Positions 53,584-62,634 are shown, counted from the first letter of the stretch. The stretch: DNA of 64,000 bases from Halomonas elongata DSM 2581 (GCF_000196875.2 NC_014532.2:434001-498000); one strand, 5' to 3'. Numbers and translations: made by a program. The notes: generated by a model not told the origin, from the letters alone.

Positions 53584-54375
53584 ATGGCATCATCTGCGAT
53601 TCCGGCCGGAACGCCGGGAGAGTTTCGTAACGCCAATGACACAGGCAGACTTCGACGCATGTTTCTCGATGATTACCACTCGCGCACGGGCTCGCGCATT
53701 CATATTACCGCTGAGCAGGCGAGCCGCTTCGCCAAGCGTGTGGCCGGTGACTTCAATCCGATCCACAATTCCGATGCGCGACGTTTCTGCGTCCCGGGGG
53801 ATCTGCTGTTCGCGCTGGTCCTGGCGCGTTTCGGGCTCTCCCAGAACATGAACTTTCGGTTTCTCAGCATGGTCGGCGACAGCGTCCCGTTGAGCTTCGC
53901 CGAAGGCGACGATGGGCTGATCCGGGTGCAGGATGATGCCGGCAAGTGCTATCTCGAAGTGTGCCGCGATGGTGACGTCACGCACGACGAATCGGTGGTG
54001 GAAGCCTTCACGCGTTGCTATGTGGCTTTTTCCGGCAAGAACTTTCCTCATTACCTGAAGCCGCTGATGGAAGATCGGGGAGTGATGTTCAATCCCCGCC
54101 GTCCGCTGGTGATCTATGACAGTATGGGCTTCTCGCTCGATCGACTGGACGGTGTCGAGCCGGGACTGGAACTGCTCGACTCCTCCCTCGACGTGGCCGG
54201 CAAACGTGGCGATGCGCTGCTGGACTTCCGTATCGTCGCCGGCGGCGAGGAAGTCGGTAACGGCGCCAAGAAACTGGTGGTCAGCGGGCTCTGCGACTAT
54301 GACGCTTCGGCGATGGATGAGATCGTCGACGAGTTCTATCGACTGAAGGCGGCTCATGAGGCTGGCGCCTCATAG
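53584..54375 (+). CDS. DUF3581-family protein
   Basis: A soluble protein of a gammaproteobacterial family with no known function. The conserved part begins MFLDDYHSRTGSRIHITAEQASRFAKRVAGDFNPIHNSDARRFCVPGDLLFALVLARFGLSQNM, which recalls hot-dog/MaoC-like sequences in its DFNPIH motif. I give the ATG at 53584 because GGAGAG precedes it by five bases; homologues seem to start at the ATG at 53659, so the first 25 residues may not be translated. Confidence 0.85.
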   Translation: MASSAIPAGTPGEFRNANDTGRLRRMFLDDYHSRTGSRIHITAEQASRFAKRVAGDFNPIHNSDARRFCVPGDLLFALVLARFGLSQNMNFRFLSMVGDSVPLSFAEGDDGLIRVQDDAGKCYLEVCRDGDVTHDESVVEAFTRCYVAFSGKNFPHYLKPLMEDRGVMFNPRRPLVIYDSMGFSLDRLDGVEPGLELLDSSLDVAGKRGDALLDFRIVAGGEEVGNGAKKLVVSGLCDYDASAMDEIVDEFYRLKAAHEAGAS

Positions 54376-54408
54376 GGCGTATCCTGCCTGGCACTCGGGG
54401 AGAAGACG

Positions 54409-55377
54409 ATGATTCGAACCCTGCTCCTGGACGCCGATGGCCATGCCACCCTGGGAGGTGAGGAGCTGATCGCACGCTGGCGCGAGTCGCCGGACAGTCG
54501 TATCTGGATCGATCTGCAGGGCGAGGGCATGGTACGCGAGCGCGAGATGCTCGAGGCCTTCGGTTGCCACCCGATGGCCATCGACGATGCCCACCGGGAC
54601 CGCCACCCGCCGAAGATAGAAGAATTCGACGACCATACCCTGATCCTCTATCGCGGTATTTCTTCCTTCGACGATGAACTCGACTATGTGCCCCAGCAGA
54701 TGGCCTTCCTGCTGGGCGAGCGTTTTTTGATCAGCCTGCATCCGGGGCAGGCGATGAGCGTGGATCGGCTGTTCGAGCGTGAGGGCGAGTACCTGCTCGG
54801 GTGGTCTCCGGAATATGTCGCGTTGCGGATCATGTACATCTCGGCAGGTTTCTACCTGGACAGCCTGCTGGCGTTCGAGACACAGCTCAGCGACCTCGAG
54901 GATGCCCTGACCAACGATGGCAGCGATACCCTGATGCGCCGGGTCATCGCCTATCGCTCGCGGCTGGTCAAGATGCGCCGCATCTTCAACTATCACGTCG
55001 GCATCACCCAGCAACTGATCGGTCACGACTACGATCACCTGCCTCGTGCCAACGAGGAAACCCTGCACGCCATCAACGATGTGCACGAACGCTTCGAGCG
55101 ACTGCTGAGCCTGACCCAGATGTACTATGACATCTGCGGCGACCTGTTGGATGGCTATCTTTCCCTGTCGTCGTACGAGCTCAACAGCACCATGCGCATC
55201 CTCACGGTGATCACCGCCATCTTCGTGCCCCTGAGCTTCCTGGCAGGGGTCTACGGCATGAACTTCTCCTACATGCCCGAACTGTCGTTCCGCTACGGCT
55301 ATTTCATCGTGGTCGGCGTCATGCTGACGCTGATGGTCAGCATGCTGTACCTGTTCAGGCGCAAGCGCTGGTTCTAG
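54409..55377 (+). CDS. CorA-type divalent metal transporter (ZntB-like subgroup)
   Basis: 322 residues with a large cytoplasmic N-terminal domain, a long helix, and two C-terminal membrane helices. The CorA signature GMN is at 283-285 (VYGMNFSYMPELSF), just after the first helix ILTVITAIFVPLSFLAG. It lies a few bases after the DUF3581 gene. Whether it moves Mg, Co or Zn cannot be read from sequence. Confidence 0.9.
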   Translation: MIRTLLLDADGHATLGGEELIARWRESPDSRIWIDLQGEGMVREREMLEAFGCHPMAIDDAHRDRHPPKIEEFDDHTLILYRGISSFDDELDYVPQQMAFLLGERFLISLHPGQAMSVDRLFEREGEYLLGWSPEYVALRIMYISAGFYLDSLLAFETQLSDLEDALTNDGSDTLMRRVIAYRSRLVKMRRIFNYHVGITQQLIGHDYDHLPRANEETLHAINDVHERFERLLSLTQMYYDICGDLLDGYLSLSSYELNSTMRILTVITAIFVPLSFLAGVYGMNFSYMPELSFRYGYFIVVGVMLTLMVSMLYLFRRKRWF

Positions 55378-55515
55378 CGCCTATTTCCATGCAGGCACGC
55401 GAGACATCTGTCTCTAGCAGCGGCTGGCCCACGGGCAAAGGCCGGGATTGGACACTATGCTGGGATGAGGCCCTTGGGGCCGATGTTCACCTACCAATGT
55501 CGGGAGGTAAGCAGG

Positions 55516-55953
55516 ATGTCCATCATATCGCTTGGCCGTTGCGCGCTGTTCGCATTGCCGCTGGTTGCCGCCTCCGCCCTGGCCGCTGACGGCAACGACC
55601 TGACCTTTCAGGGCGATGCCAGCTTCGGAGGGCCGCACGGTGGCCAGTCGATACAGGTCGCGCTGATCGACACCGCTTCCGGAGAGGTTCTGGGCATGGA
55701 GAGCGGCGAGGTCTCCGCCGATGCGGACCCCGCCTTTGCCTTCGACTTTCCCGGGGCCCTTCAGGAGGGCGGGAGCTACGAAGTGCACTACTGGATCGAC
55801 TCCAACTTCGGTGGAGGTTCCGTCGGTAGTTGCGACGAGATGCAAAACGATCACCAGTGGAGCGTTCCCATCGAAGCGGATGGCGGGGATGTCTCGCATG
55901 TGGAAACCCACGACCCCTCGACGCTCGCCTCCGTCTGCGACACTTTCGAGTAG
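55516..55953 (+). CDS. Small secreted protein, uncharacterised
   Basis: 145 residues with a Sec signal peptide (cut expected after ASALA, about residue 23). The mature domain is acidic, about 120 residues, probably a beta sandwich (SIQVALIDTASGEVLGMESGEV), with cysteines at SCDEMQND and at SVCDTFE near the C-terminus that may form one disulfide. The ribosome-binding site GGGAGGT is strong. I do not recognise the family. Confidence 0.82.
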   Translation: MSIISLGRCALFALPLVAASALAADGNDLTFQGDASFGGPHGGQSIQVALIDTASGEVLGMESGEVSADADPAFAFDFPGALQEGGSYEVHYWIDSNFGGGSVGSCDEMQNDHQWSVPIEADGGDVSHVETHDPSTLASVCDTFE

Positions 55954-55970
55954 TCGCGATATCGTCGCCC

Positions 55971-56000
55971 ATCACCGTCCGGTTCGATCCGGGCGGTGAT
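55971..56000. terminator. Hairpin between secreted-protein gene and marR-type gene
   Basis: ATCACCGTCCGG and CCGGGCGGTGAT pair over 12 bp (one G-T pair) around TTCGAT, between convergent genes. There is no T-run, but position and stability suit a shared terminator. Confidence 0.55.
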
Positions 56001-56007
56001 CGTGCAG

Positions 56008-56502
56008 CTAGACATCGGTATCCAGGCCACCCATCAGCTTGGTCAGTAGCGCATTCAGCGTTCGCTGCTCCTCTTGGTTCAGCGGGGAGAGCGCGCGGGC
56101 CTCGTTGTCCACATGTGGCGCGATGGTGTCGTTCACGAGGTCGAGTCCTTCTTCCGTCAGCGTGACCAGCATGCTGCGGCGATCATCCGGGTTGGGACGG
56201 CGCGCGATCAGTCCGGCCTTTTCCAGCCGGTCGAGCTGGTTGGTCATGCCCCCCGAGGAAAACATCAGCACCTTGAACAACTGGGTCGGCGTCAGGGCGT
56301 AGGGCTTGCCGGCGCGACGCAGAGTGGCCAGCACGTCGAACTCCCTCGGTTGCAGGCCGCGCTCGCTGAAGAATGGTTCCAGATAATCATGGGAGATATG
56401 GCGGCTGATGGCCCCCAGGCGGGCGGTCAACTCCATGGGAAGTAGCTCGAGATCGGGGCACTCCCGACGCCACTGATCTATCGCGACACTGACTCTGTCC
56501 AT
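56008..56502 (-). CDS. MarR-family transcription regulator
   Basis: A 164-residue winged-helix repressor with REFDVLATLRRAGKPYALTPTQLFKVLMFSSGGMTNQLDRLEKAGLIARRPNPDDRRSMLVTLTEEG, the full MarR domain, flanked by dimerisation helices. It is divergent from the EamA gene; two inverted repeats lie in the gap and are probably its operators. It most likely represses itself and the exporter-nitroreductase pair in response to a small toxic compound. Confidence 0.93.
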   Translation of the reverse strand: MDRVSVAIDQWRRECPDLELLPMELTARLGAISRHISHDYLEPFFSERGLQPREFDVLATLRRAGKPYALTPTQLFKVLMFSSGGMTNQLDRLEKAGLIARRPNPDDRRSMLVTLTEEGLDLVNDTIAPHVDNEARALSPLNQEEQRTLNALLTKLMGGLDTDV

Positions 56503-56520
56503 ATGCCTTGCTATCCATTT

Positions 56521-56558
56521 ATCTTGATACTAAGATTCTTTTTGTCGTGATACACGAC
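56521..56558. promoter_or_regulatory. Two inverted repeats, probable MarR-type operators
   Basis: ATCTT-N6-AAGAT (56521-56536) and GTCGT-GATAC-ACGAC (56544-56558) lie in the 77-bp gap between the divergent marR-type and EamA genes. Both centre on a GATAC core and their centres are about 23 bp apart, roughly two helical turns. Short palindromes of this kind beside a divergent MarR gene are the usual operator form. Confidence 0.65.
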
Positions 56559-56579
56559 GATGAGATAGAGGAGTATAGA

Positions 56580-57533
56580 ATGGCGAATGTACCCACGGGA
56601 CACAAGGCTGACGTCGTCAAGGCCCTGGGCTGCCTGTTGCTGGTCGGCACCCTGCTGGCTCTGTCGCTGAGTGTGGCCAAGTTCGCCGACGCGGCGGACC
56701 TGCCACGCCTCTCTTTCCTGATGGTGGCCATGGCCGGGGCGAGCCTCGCGCAATTGCTGCTGTCGTTGCCGAAGAGAGCGCACTGGCGGCTCGATCGCCG
56801 CGTCCTCGAGTATGCGCTGGTGTCCGGAATCCTGCTGGCTCTGCCCAATGCGCTCGGCTTTCTGGCAGTACGTCACGTGGGGGCAGGGTTCGTCTCGTTG
56901 AACTTCGCCTTTCCGATACTGGTGACCTGGCTGCTGGCGGTGTTGCTGCGCATGGAGTCGCTGCGCTGGGATCGGCTGGGCGGCGTGTTGCTGGGGCTTG
57001 CCGGCGGCGTTGTCCTGGCACTGTCCAAGGCCAGCGCCGGTGGCGGCCACCTGGGCTGGTCGCTATTGATTCTGCTGCTGCCCCTGACGCTGGCTCTGGG
57101 CAACATCTATCGGACATGGCGCTGGCCGGATGGCGTGCCGCTTGCCTTCCTCACGGCCCTGGTGCTGGCGGGTGCTGCCCTCGGCCTGTTGCCGGTCGCG
57201 TTCGGCACCGAAACGGGGCGGGTTGGTGAGCTGTTCGCTTCGCCTGCCGCGGTAGGGCTGCTGTTGGTCGAAATAGGTATATTCACCGTCCTGTATCTGT
57301 TCTTCTTCATTCTGCAACGGCTGGCCGGACCGGTATACCTGAGCCAGATCGGTACCGTCGCCGCCGTCATGGGCACGGCCATCGCCGTACTCTTTCTGGG
57401 GGAGTCGGCACCGCCCAACCTGGCCATCGCCGGTGGTCTGGTCATTGCCGGCACCCTGGTTTTCCAGCGTGCGGCCTGGCGCGCTGCACAAGCCTCATCA
57501 CCTTCTACCGTTAGTCGAGCCAAGGAGTCCTGA
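56580..57533 (+). CDS. EamA/DMT-family transporter
   Basis: A 317-residue drug/metabolite transporter with ten hydrophobic helices in two EamA halves. The second half has GPVYLSQIGTVAAVMGTAIAVLFLGESAPPNLAIAGGLVIAGTLVF, a typical EamA ending. AGAGGAG precedes the ATG. It is divergent from the MarR-type repressor gene and three bases upstream of the nitroreductase gene, so probably forms one inducible unit with it. Confidence 0.9.
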   Translation: MANVPTGHKADVVKALGCLLLVGTLLALSLSVAKFADAADLPRLSFLMVAMAGASLAQLLLSLPKRAHWRLDRRVLEYALVSGILLALPNALGFLAVRHVGAGFVSLNFAFPILVTWLLAVLLRMESLRWDRLGGVLLGLAGGVVLALSKASAGGGHLGWSLLILLLPLTLALGNIYRTWRWPDGVPLAFLTALVLAGAALGLLPVAFGTETGRVGELFASPAAVGLLLVEIGIFTVLYLFFFILQRLAGPVYLSQIGTVAAVMGTAIAVLFLGESAPPNLAIAGGLVIAGTLVFQRAAWRAAQASSPSTVSRAKES

Positions 57534-57535
57534 GC

Positions 57536-58168
57536 ATGTTGCATACTGCCCTGAACTGGCGATACGCCACCAAACGCATGAATGGCCGTCGTGTACCCGA
57601 GGCCACGGTCGAACGCATCCTGGACGCGGCGCATCTGGCTCCCTCGTCCTATGGGTTGCAACCGTACTCGGTCGTGGTGGTCGAGACACCGGAGCTGCGC
57701 GAACGCTGCCAGCCGGCCATGTTTCATCAACCGCAGGTCGTCGAGGGCTCCCATTTACTGGTCTTCGCCACCTGGGAGTGCATCGGCGAGGCCGAGGTCG
57801 ACCAACTGATGGCGCTGATCGCCGAGGAGCGTGGACTCGAGTTGTCCTCCCTGGAGGGATATCGCCAGACAGTGGCGGGTACGGTCGAACGCCTTGCGAC
57901 AGCGGAAGCCCGACACCAATGGGCTGCACGGCAGGCCTATCTGGCGATGGGCATGGTGCTGGCGGCGGCCGCCATGGAGCGAGTCGACGCGACACCCATG
58001 GAGGGCTTCGATCCGGCGGCCCTCGATGAAGTCCTGGGCCTGCCGGCCCGTGGGTTGCGCAGCGCCGTGGTGGTGACGCTCGGCTATCGAGACACGGACG
58101 CCGACTGGCTCGCCAATCTCAAGAAAGTGCGCTGGCCGCGCGAGCGGGTGATCACCCGAGCTGAATGA
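57536..58168 (+). CDS. NAD(P)H-dependent oxidoreductase, nitroreductase family
   Basis: A 210-residue flavoprotein of the nitroreductase fold. ALNWRYATKRMNGRRVPEATVERILDAAHLAPSSYGLQPYSVVVVE is the FMN-binding N-terminus and VVVTLGYRDTDADWLANLKKVRWPRERVI the usual C-terminus. Enzymes of this group reduce quinones and nitroaromatics. Together with the MarR regulator and exporter it suggests a response to electrophilic or quinone-like compounds. Confidence 0.9.
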   Translation: MLHTALNWRYATKRMNGRRVPEATVERILDAAHLAPSSYGLQPYSVVVVETPELRERCQPAMFHQPQVVEGSHLLVFATWECIGEAEVDQLMALIAEERGLELSSLEGYRQTVAGTVERLATAEARHQWAARQAYLAMGMVLAAAAMERVDATPMEGFDPAALDEVLGLPARGLRSAVVVTLGYRDTDADWLANLKKVRWPRERVITRAE

Positions 58169-58189
58169 TGAGCGCCGGCCGCCCGGCCA

Positions 58190-58936
58190 TCAGGCTGCAT
58201 GGCTGGGCTCGCTTTCCTGTTGGCGGCGTTGTTCTGCTTCTTCCCGGTCGCGCCATGTGCCGCTGATCATGCGGTAGAAAATGGCGCCGAGCAGGCTCCC
58301 GAGGATCGGTGCCACCCAGAACAGCCAGAGTTGCGCCACCGCCCAGTCGCCGACGAACAAGGCCACGCCGGTACTGCGTGCCGGGTTGACCGAGGTATTG
58401 GTCACCGGAATGCTCACCAGATGGATGAGGGTGAGCGACAAGCCGATGGCCAGCGGCGCGAAACCGCGGGGTGTCCGTGCGTCGGTGGCGCCGAGGATGA
58501 CGAACAGGAACATCATGGTCATCACGATCTCGACGAGCAGGGCGGAGATCATGTCGTAGCCGCCCGGCGAGTGTTCGCCGTAGCCGTTGGCGGCGAAACC
58601 GCTGGAGATCTCGAAGCCGGGCTTGCCGGTCGCAATGAGGTAGAGCACACCAGCACCGATGAGGGCACCGATGACCTGGGCGACGATATACCAGGGCAGC
58701 TCGCGTGCCGGGAAACGACCGCCTGCCCACAGCCCGATCGAGACCGCCGGATTCAGGTGGCAGCCCGAGATATGGCCGATGGCGAAGGCCATGGTGAGTA
58801 CCGTCAGACCGAAGGCCAGGGAAACGCCCAGCAGACCGATCCCCAGTTCGGGAAAGCTGGCGCTGAGCACGGCGCTGCCGCATCCCCCCAGCACCAGCCA
58901 GAAGGTGCCTATGAATTCGGCGATGTACTTGTGCAT
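58190..58936 (-). CDS. aqpZ: Aquaporin Z
   Basis: AqpZ is a tetrameric water channel of the inner membrane. The 248-residue protein shows both NPA boxes, HLNPAVS (N62-A64) and SVNPARS, six helices, and [10 protein letters not shown] with the selectivity-filter surroundings. The start follows GGGAGGGG. A C-terminal charged tail ([18 protein letters not shown]) is longer than in E. coli. It is convergent with the nitroreductase gene. A water channel fits an organism facing osmotic change. Confidence 0.96.
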   Translation of the reverse strand: MHKYIAEFIGTFWLVLGGCGSAVLSASFPELGIGLLGVSLAFGLTVLTMAFAIGHISGCHLNPAVSIGLWAGGRFPARELPWYIVAQVIGALIGAGVLYLIATGKPGFEISSGFAANGYGEHSPGGYDMISALLVEIVMTMMFLFVILGATDARTPRGFAPLAIGLSLTLIHLVSIPVTNTSVNPARSTGVALFVGDWAVAQLWLFWVAPILGSLLGAIFYRMISGTWRDREEAEQRRQQESEPSHAA

Positions 58937-59123
58937 GTTCGTGCCCCTCCCGGGAATCGCACCAGCCACTTGTTGGCGATGTTTCGCCTTGTGTGTGGCG
59001 CGCTTGTGAGGGTTGTAATGCCTCCAACTCCGGTTGCCAAAACAACAAAGGTAAAGTGTCTCTCTGGATGGATGACGCTATGCTGGACGCGCGGACCGGC
59101 AATCTTTACGCAGCGAGGTAGAA

Positions 59124-59270
59124 ATGCGGCTTCAGCGAACCGGCGTGATCCTCAACACTGACAACTATGATGCTTGCGTGGCCTTCTACAGGGATGTGCT
59201 CGCGCTCCCCGTGATATTCGAGAAACATGAAGGTGATTTCCGGCAACAGGCCGAGGACGCTACTTCCTGA
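59124..59270 (+). pseudogene. Truncated VOC (glyoxalase-like) protein, first module only
   Basis: The 48-codon frame reads MRLQRTGVILNTDNYDACVA and then FYRDVLALPVIFEKHEGDFR, the first beta-alpha-beta unit of a VOC fold, and then stops at QQAEDATS. VOC proteins need about 120 residues or more to make the paired modules, so this is a remnant. GAGGTAG precedes the ATG, so it may still be translated. Confidence 0.7.
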
Positions 59271-59336
59271 GCGTCAGGCGGTGGCCTAGACTCGAAGTTC
59301 GTTCATTTTCCTCCGAGCGCAAGAGGACAGCCTGGC

Positions 59337-59426
59337 ATGATCTCCATCGAATTTCTGATCACTTCCCTGATCGTCGTGCTGGTGCCCGGCGCCTTGGGGA
59401 TTCAACTGGCGTTGTCTGATCGATGA
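59337..59426 (+). pseudogene. LysE-family transporter, N-terminal remnant
   Basis: The 29-codon frame starts MISIEFLITSLIVVLVPG, the first helix and the PG motif of LysE/RhtB exporters, then diverges and stops. AGAGGA lies upstream of the ATG. Its TGA overlaps the ATG of the next gene as ATGA, so this may now act as a leader that couples translation to the GNAT gene. Confidence 0.65.
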
Positions 59427-59965
59427 GCGGGCGCGCGTTCGAGACGGAGCGGCTGATCATTCGTCGTTTGGCGAAAGAGGATCTGGCCGACCTGACGGCC
59501 CTCCTGAGCGATCCGGAGGTGATGCGGTTTTCCGTTCGGGGCGTCTGTGACCGTCGGGCAACCCGCCGTTTTCTCGACTGGAGCCAGGACTGTCATGCGC
59601 TCCGTGGTTTTGGCCCCATGGCGCTGATCGATCGGGGTTCCGGTGCGTTCGTGGGGTTCTGTGGGCTGGTGCCGGAAGAGGTGGCAGGCGTCGAGGAGAT
59701 CGGGATCGGCTATCGCCTGGCCAGGCAGTTCTGGCATCGCGGGCTGGCTACCGAGGCGGCCCGGGCGGTGATGGCGCATGCCTTCGACGTTCAGCGGCTG
59801 GAGGAAGTGGTGTCCGTCATCGAGCCGGCACATCGGGCTTCCATCCGCGTGGCGGAAAAGATCGGGTTCCAGGCATTCGTCACATGTCACTTCCATGGGC
59901 GCGATGTCCGGGTGTATCGCTTGTCCCGAGCGCAATGGCGCGAAATGGCTAGCTCTGTCGGATAG
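59423..59965 (+). CDS. GNAT-family N-acetyltransferase (RimJ/RimL-like)
   Basis: A 180-residue acetyltransferase. It starts FETERLIIRRLAKEDLADL, has the FGPMALIDRGSGAFVGFCGL strands, the acetyl-CoA loop GYRLARQFWHRGLATEAARAVMAHAF and the SIRVAEKIGFQ segment of the RimJ/RimL group. The target is unknown. It begins at the stop of the LysE remnant and lies 24 bases before the next gene. Confidence 0.9.
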   Translation: MSGRAFETERLIIRRLAKEDLADLTALLSDPEVMRFSVRGVCDRRATRRFLDWSQDCHALRGFGPMALIDRGSGAFVGFCGLVPEEVAGVEEIGIGYRLARQFWHRGLATEAARAVMAHAFDVQRLEEVVSVIEPAHRASIRVAEKIGFQAFVTCHFHGRDVRVYRLSRAQWREMASSVG

Positions 59966-59989
59966 CCCCAGTTGGATAGAGAACCCGCC

Positions 59990-60541
59990 ATGTTCCATGA
60001 CCCGGAAAACAGAATTCTCGCCTGGTTGCATGCCGATCCCGTCCGATGCGAAGCACTGGAACTGGCCGAATGTCTGGGCCTTGCTGACTGGTGTCTGGCC
60101 GCAGGATTCGTGCGCAACCTGGTGTGGGATCGGCTCCATGGATACGCGCATTCGACGCCTCTCAATGACATCGATCTCGTGTACTTCGACCCCGACGATG
60201 ACTCGGAGAGCCGGGATCGCGATCTGGAAGGCTATCTGAATAGCGTGTCGAGGCTGCCATGGTCGGTCAAGAATCAAGCCAGGATGCATGAACGCAATGG
60301 TGATGCTCCCTATCGCTCGACGAGCGATGCCATGACGTACTGGGTCGAGCGGGAAACGGCCGTGGGAGTTCGTCTCGACGGGGAGGGAAGCATGTCGCTG
60401 GTGTCTCCCCTCGGCCTGACATCGTTGCTGGAAGGCCAGGTGACCTACAATCCGAGATGTCGGAACATGGTGGCCTTTCGGGAACGGTCCCGGAACAAGG
60501 ATTGGCTATCGATATGGCCAAGGCTGGTCGTCGCCGGTTGA
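59990..60541 (+). CDS. Nucleotidyltransferase-like protein (COG3575/DUF925 type)
   Basis: A 183-residue protein with FVRNLVWDRLHGYAHSTPLNDIDLVYFDPDD, a nucleotidyltransferase-like Asp-X-Asp motif (DID) in the context seen in COG3575. The C-terminal SMSLVSPLGLTSLLEGQVTYNPRC fits the same family. The ATG was preferred over an in-frame TTG six codons upstream. The biochemical role is unknown. Confidence 0.82.
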   Translation: MFHDPENRILAWLHADPVRCEALELAECLGLADWCLAAGFVRNLVWDRLHGYAHSTPLNDIDLVYFDPDDDSESRDRDLEGYLNSVSRLPWSVKNQARMHERNGDAPYRSTSDAMTYWVERETAVGVRLDGEGSMSLVSPLGLTSLLEGQVTYNPRCRNMVAFRERSRNKDWLSIWPRLVVAG

Positions 60542-60607
60542 AGGGCGAGCGGTATCTTGGGTGGCATGGTGGCCCCGGGGCGGGCCACGCATGTCGGGTA
60601 CCGGGTG

Positions 60608-61249
60608 TCAGGCCTCCCTCTGGGGGCGACGGATGGCCCTCAACCGTCCACTGGGGCCTCCACCGCAGAAGAAGCGGTCGGCTCCATCGGACTCGAGCCC
60701 CGAGACGCCCGTGTCGGTCGGTAGGTCGAGCCGTTGCTGGACTTCCCCGCTGTGCGGGTCGATCCGTCGTACATCGCTCTCGCCGCTTTCCCAGGTGCCG
60801 TGCCAGAGTTCGCCGTCGACCCAGGTGACCCCGGTGACCATGCGGTTGGATTCGAGGGTGCGCAGCACGGCGCCCGTCTGAGGATCGACCTGGAGGATCC
60901 TGCGTCCTTCGTACTGCCCCACCCAGAGCGTTCCTTCGGCCCAGGCCAGCCCCGAGTCATCGTCGCCGCTGGGCGAGGGTATCGTCGCGAGCACGTCGCC
61001 GGTCTCCGGGTCGATGCGCTGGATGCGCTGGCCGGCGATCTGGAACAGATGTTGGCCATCGAACGCCGTTCCGGCGGAGGCGGCGGCATCCACCGATCGT
61101 TCGGTCTTGCCGCTGGTCGGATCGAGGGCGGTCAGTGTCTCGCCGGTCGCCAGCCAGATGTAGCGGCCGTCGAATGTCACGCCATGCACGCACTCGATGC
61201 CCGGAAACGGGCCGTACTCGCGAAGCACTTCGGCTGATTGTCGTTGCAT
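60608..61249 (-). CDS. Beta-propeller protein (glutamine cyclotransferase/YncE-like)
   Basis: A 213-residue protein made of repeated blades such as GVTFDGRYIWLATGETLTALDPTSGKTERSVD, GTAFDGQHLFQIAGQRIQRIDPETGDVLATI and GVTWVDGELWHGTWESGESDVRRIDPHSGEV. No signal peptide is present, unlike secreted glutaminyl cyclases, and at five blades or so it may be a compact propeller. The start follows AAGGGGAAG. It lies downstream of an HTH regulator gene and is probably controlled by it. Function unknown. Confidence 0.82.
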   Translation of the reverse strand: MQRQSAEVLREYGPFPGIECVHGVTFDGRYIWLATGETLTALDPTSGKTERSVDAAASAGTAFDGQHLFQIAGQRIQRIDPETGDVLATIPSPSGDDDSGLAWAEGTLWVGQYEGRRILQVDPQTGAVLRTLESNRMVTGVTWVDGELWHGTWESGESDVRRIDPHSGEVQQRLDLPTDTGVSGLESDGADRFFCGGGPSGRLRAIRRPQREA

Positions 61250-61294
61250 TGTCTTCCCCTTGATGGACATCGCTTGTGGGTTGCCTGATGCAGG

Positions 61295-62515
61295 CTAGCC
61301 GCTCGGCAGCGGACCAGGGAGTAACAAGGTTGTCGTGAATCCGGGGATGGCGCCTGTCATCCAGCGTCGTGCCCGCCCGCGACCATAGGCCTGCACCTTG
61401 TTCGCCGCCGCCAGCGCGTCGAGCGAGCGTTGTGCGGTGCGTTGGCTGACGCCGAGCGCAAGCGCCAGGGCCGAACTCGACCAGGCCTCGCCGTCGGCGA
61501 GCAGGGCCATCACGTCGGCATGTGGCGTATCGTCGGGAGGCGCCAGCACGACGACCTCACGAGCCTCGCATGCCGCCAGCGAGAACCCTCGGTGCGTGGC
61601 GCTCACCGATGCCAGCGAACGTAGCGCCGTGCGCAGTCGGCCGATCTCGACCCGCAATCGCGCACGATGCGTTTCATCGACGTAGCGCGTTCGGAAGGCA
61701 CGCTTGATGAGGGTTTCTCTCGGCACGTCGTCGGGCCAGGATTCGCCCAGGGCGCGCACGAGCGCGAACAGCACCGGTCGTCGGGTGAGCGAAACCACGC
61801 TGTCGGCGTGGCGCACGACATGGCGGCAGGCATCCACCACGAGGGCCCGCGATGCCAGAAGCGCCTCGACATCCTCGAGCAGCAGGGGACAGGCGTCGTC
61901 ACGCGTTATCCGGCGTGCCGCGGTGGTGCGAAGAATGCGCGAGGCTGTCTCGACCTCCGCCATCAGGGCTGGGATGCCGGCGGCCCGGGCGGCGTTTTCG
62001 GCCCGGGCGAGCGCGGCGTGCACCCGCCCGGTCTTGAGACGCCGCGTCGCGATCCCCGCCACCACGAGTTCGTGGGCGGCTCGCAAGGCTGGCGGTAAAG
62101 GGGCGGTATCGATGTCGGCGAGGATGGCGTCGGCCTCGTCGAGACGACCGCGCAGCAGAAGGTGGCGGGCCTCGAGATGGCGGGCATGCGAAGCGTTCAC
62201 GAGGTCGCCGTGTGTCTCCAGGGTGTCGCGGGCGCCGCCGAGGGCCCTGGCGGACCAGCCGAGGTCACGCGAGACTAGCGCGATCTCGGCTTCGGCGACG
62301 ATGCATCGTGCACGGGCCGCCGCTTCCTTCGAGCCGAACGCTCGCGCGGCATCGCGCAGGCGCTCCCGGCCTAGCGAGAGATCGCCGAGCCGCGCCAGGG
62401 CGATGCCTCTCAGGGCGAGGGCTGGCGCATCCTCGCGCAGGGCAATCCGATTCAGCGCACCGAGCGGGTCGCCCGCCGCGAGTGCGCGCCCCGCGGCTTC
62501 GATCAGTGCATCCAT
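61295..62515 (-). CDS. Helix-turn-helix regulator with long alpha-helical (TPR-like) domain
   Basis: 406 residues, strongly alanine/arginine-rich. The N-terminal two-thirds are helical repeats resembling tetratricopeptides (ARHLEARHLLLRGRLDEADAILADID). A winged-helix-like segment VRALGESWPDDVPRETLIKRAFRTRYVDETHRARLRVEIGRLRTAL and a second HTH SSSALALALGVSQRTAQRSLDALAAANKV close the protein. It is divergent from the DUF899 gene and precedes the propeller gene. It probably controls both; the signal is unknown. Confidence 0.8.
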   Translation of the reverse strand: MDALIEAAGRALAAGDPLGALNRIALREDAPALALRGIALARLGDLSLGRERLRDAARAFGSKEAAARARCIVAEAEIALVSRDLGWSARALGGARDTLETHGDLVNASHARHLEARHLLLRGRLDEADAILADIDTAPLPPALRAAHELVVAGIATRRLKTGRVHAALARAENAARAAGIPALMAEVETASRILRTTAARRITRDDACPLLLEDVEALLASRALVVDACRHVVRHADSVVSLTRRPVLFALVRALGESWPDDVPRETLIKRAFRTRYVDETHRARLRVEIGRLRTALRSLASVSATHRGFSLAACEAREVVVLAPPDDTPHADVMALLADGEAWSSSALALALGVSQRTAQRSLDALAAANKVQAYGRGRARRWMTGAIPGFTTTLLLPGPLPSG

Positions 62516-62575
62516 CCAAATGTCGCCATCATTGTTACTCCCGGTCCTGGCGTGTCTGCACTAAATATATCCCAT

Positions 62576-62594
62576 GGCCCGACACCAACGGGCC
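62576..62594. promoter_or_regulatory. Inverted repeat between HTH regulator and DUF899 genes
   Basis: GGCCCG-N7-CGGGCC is centred in the 119-bp gap between divergent genes, next to the AT-rich CTAAATATAT. It is a candidate operator for the adjacent regulator. Confidence 0.4.
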
Positions 62595-62634
62595 ACATCG
62601 GATCCATGCATGAACCCGAAGGGAGAATGCCGAA

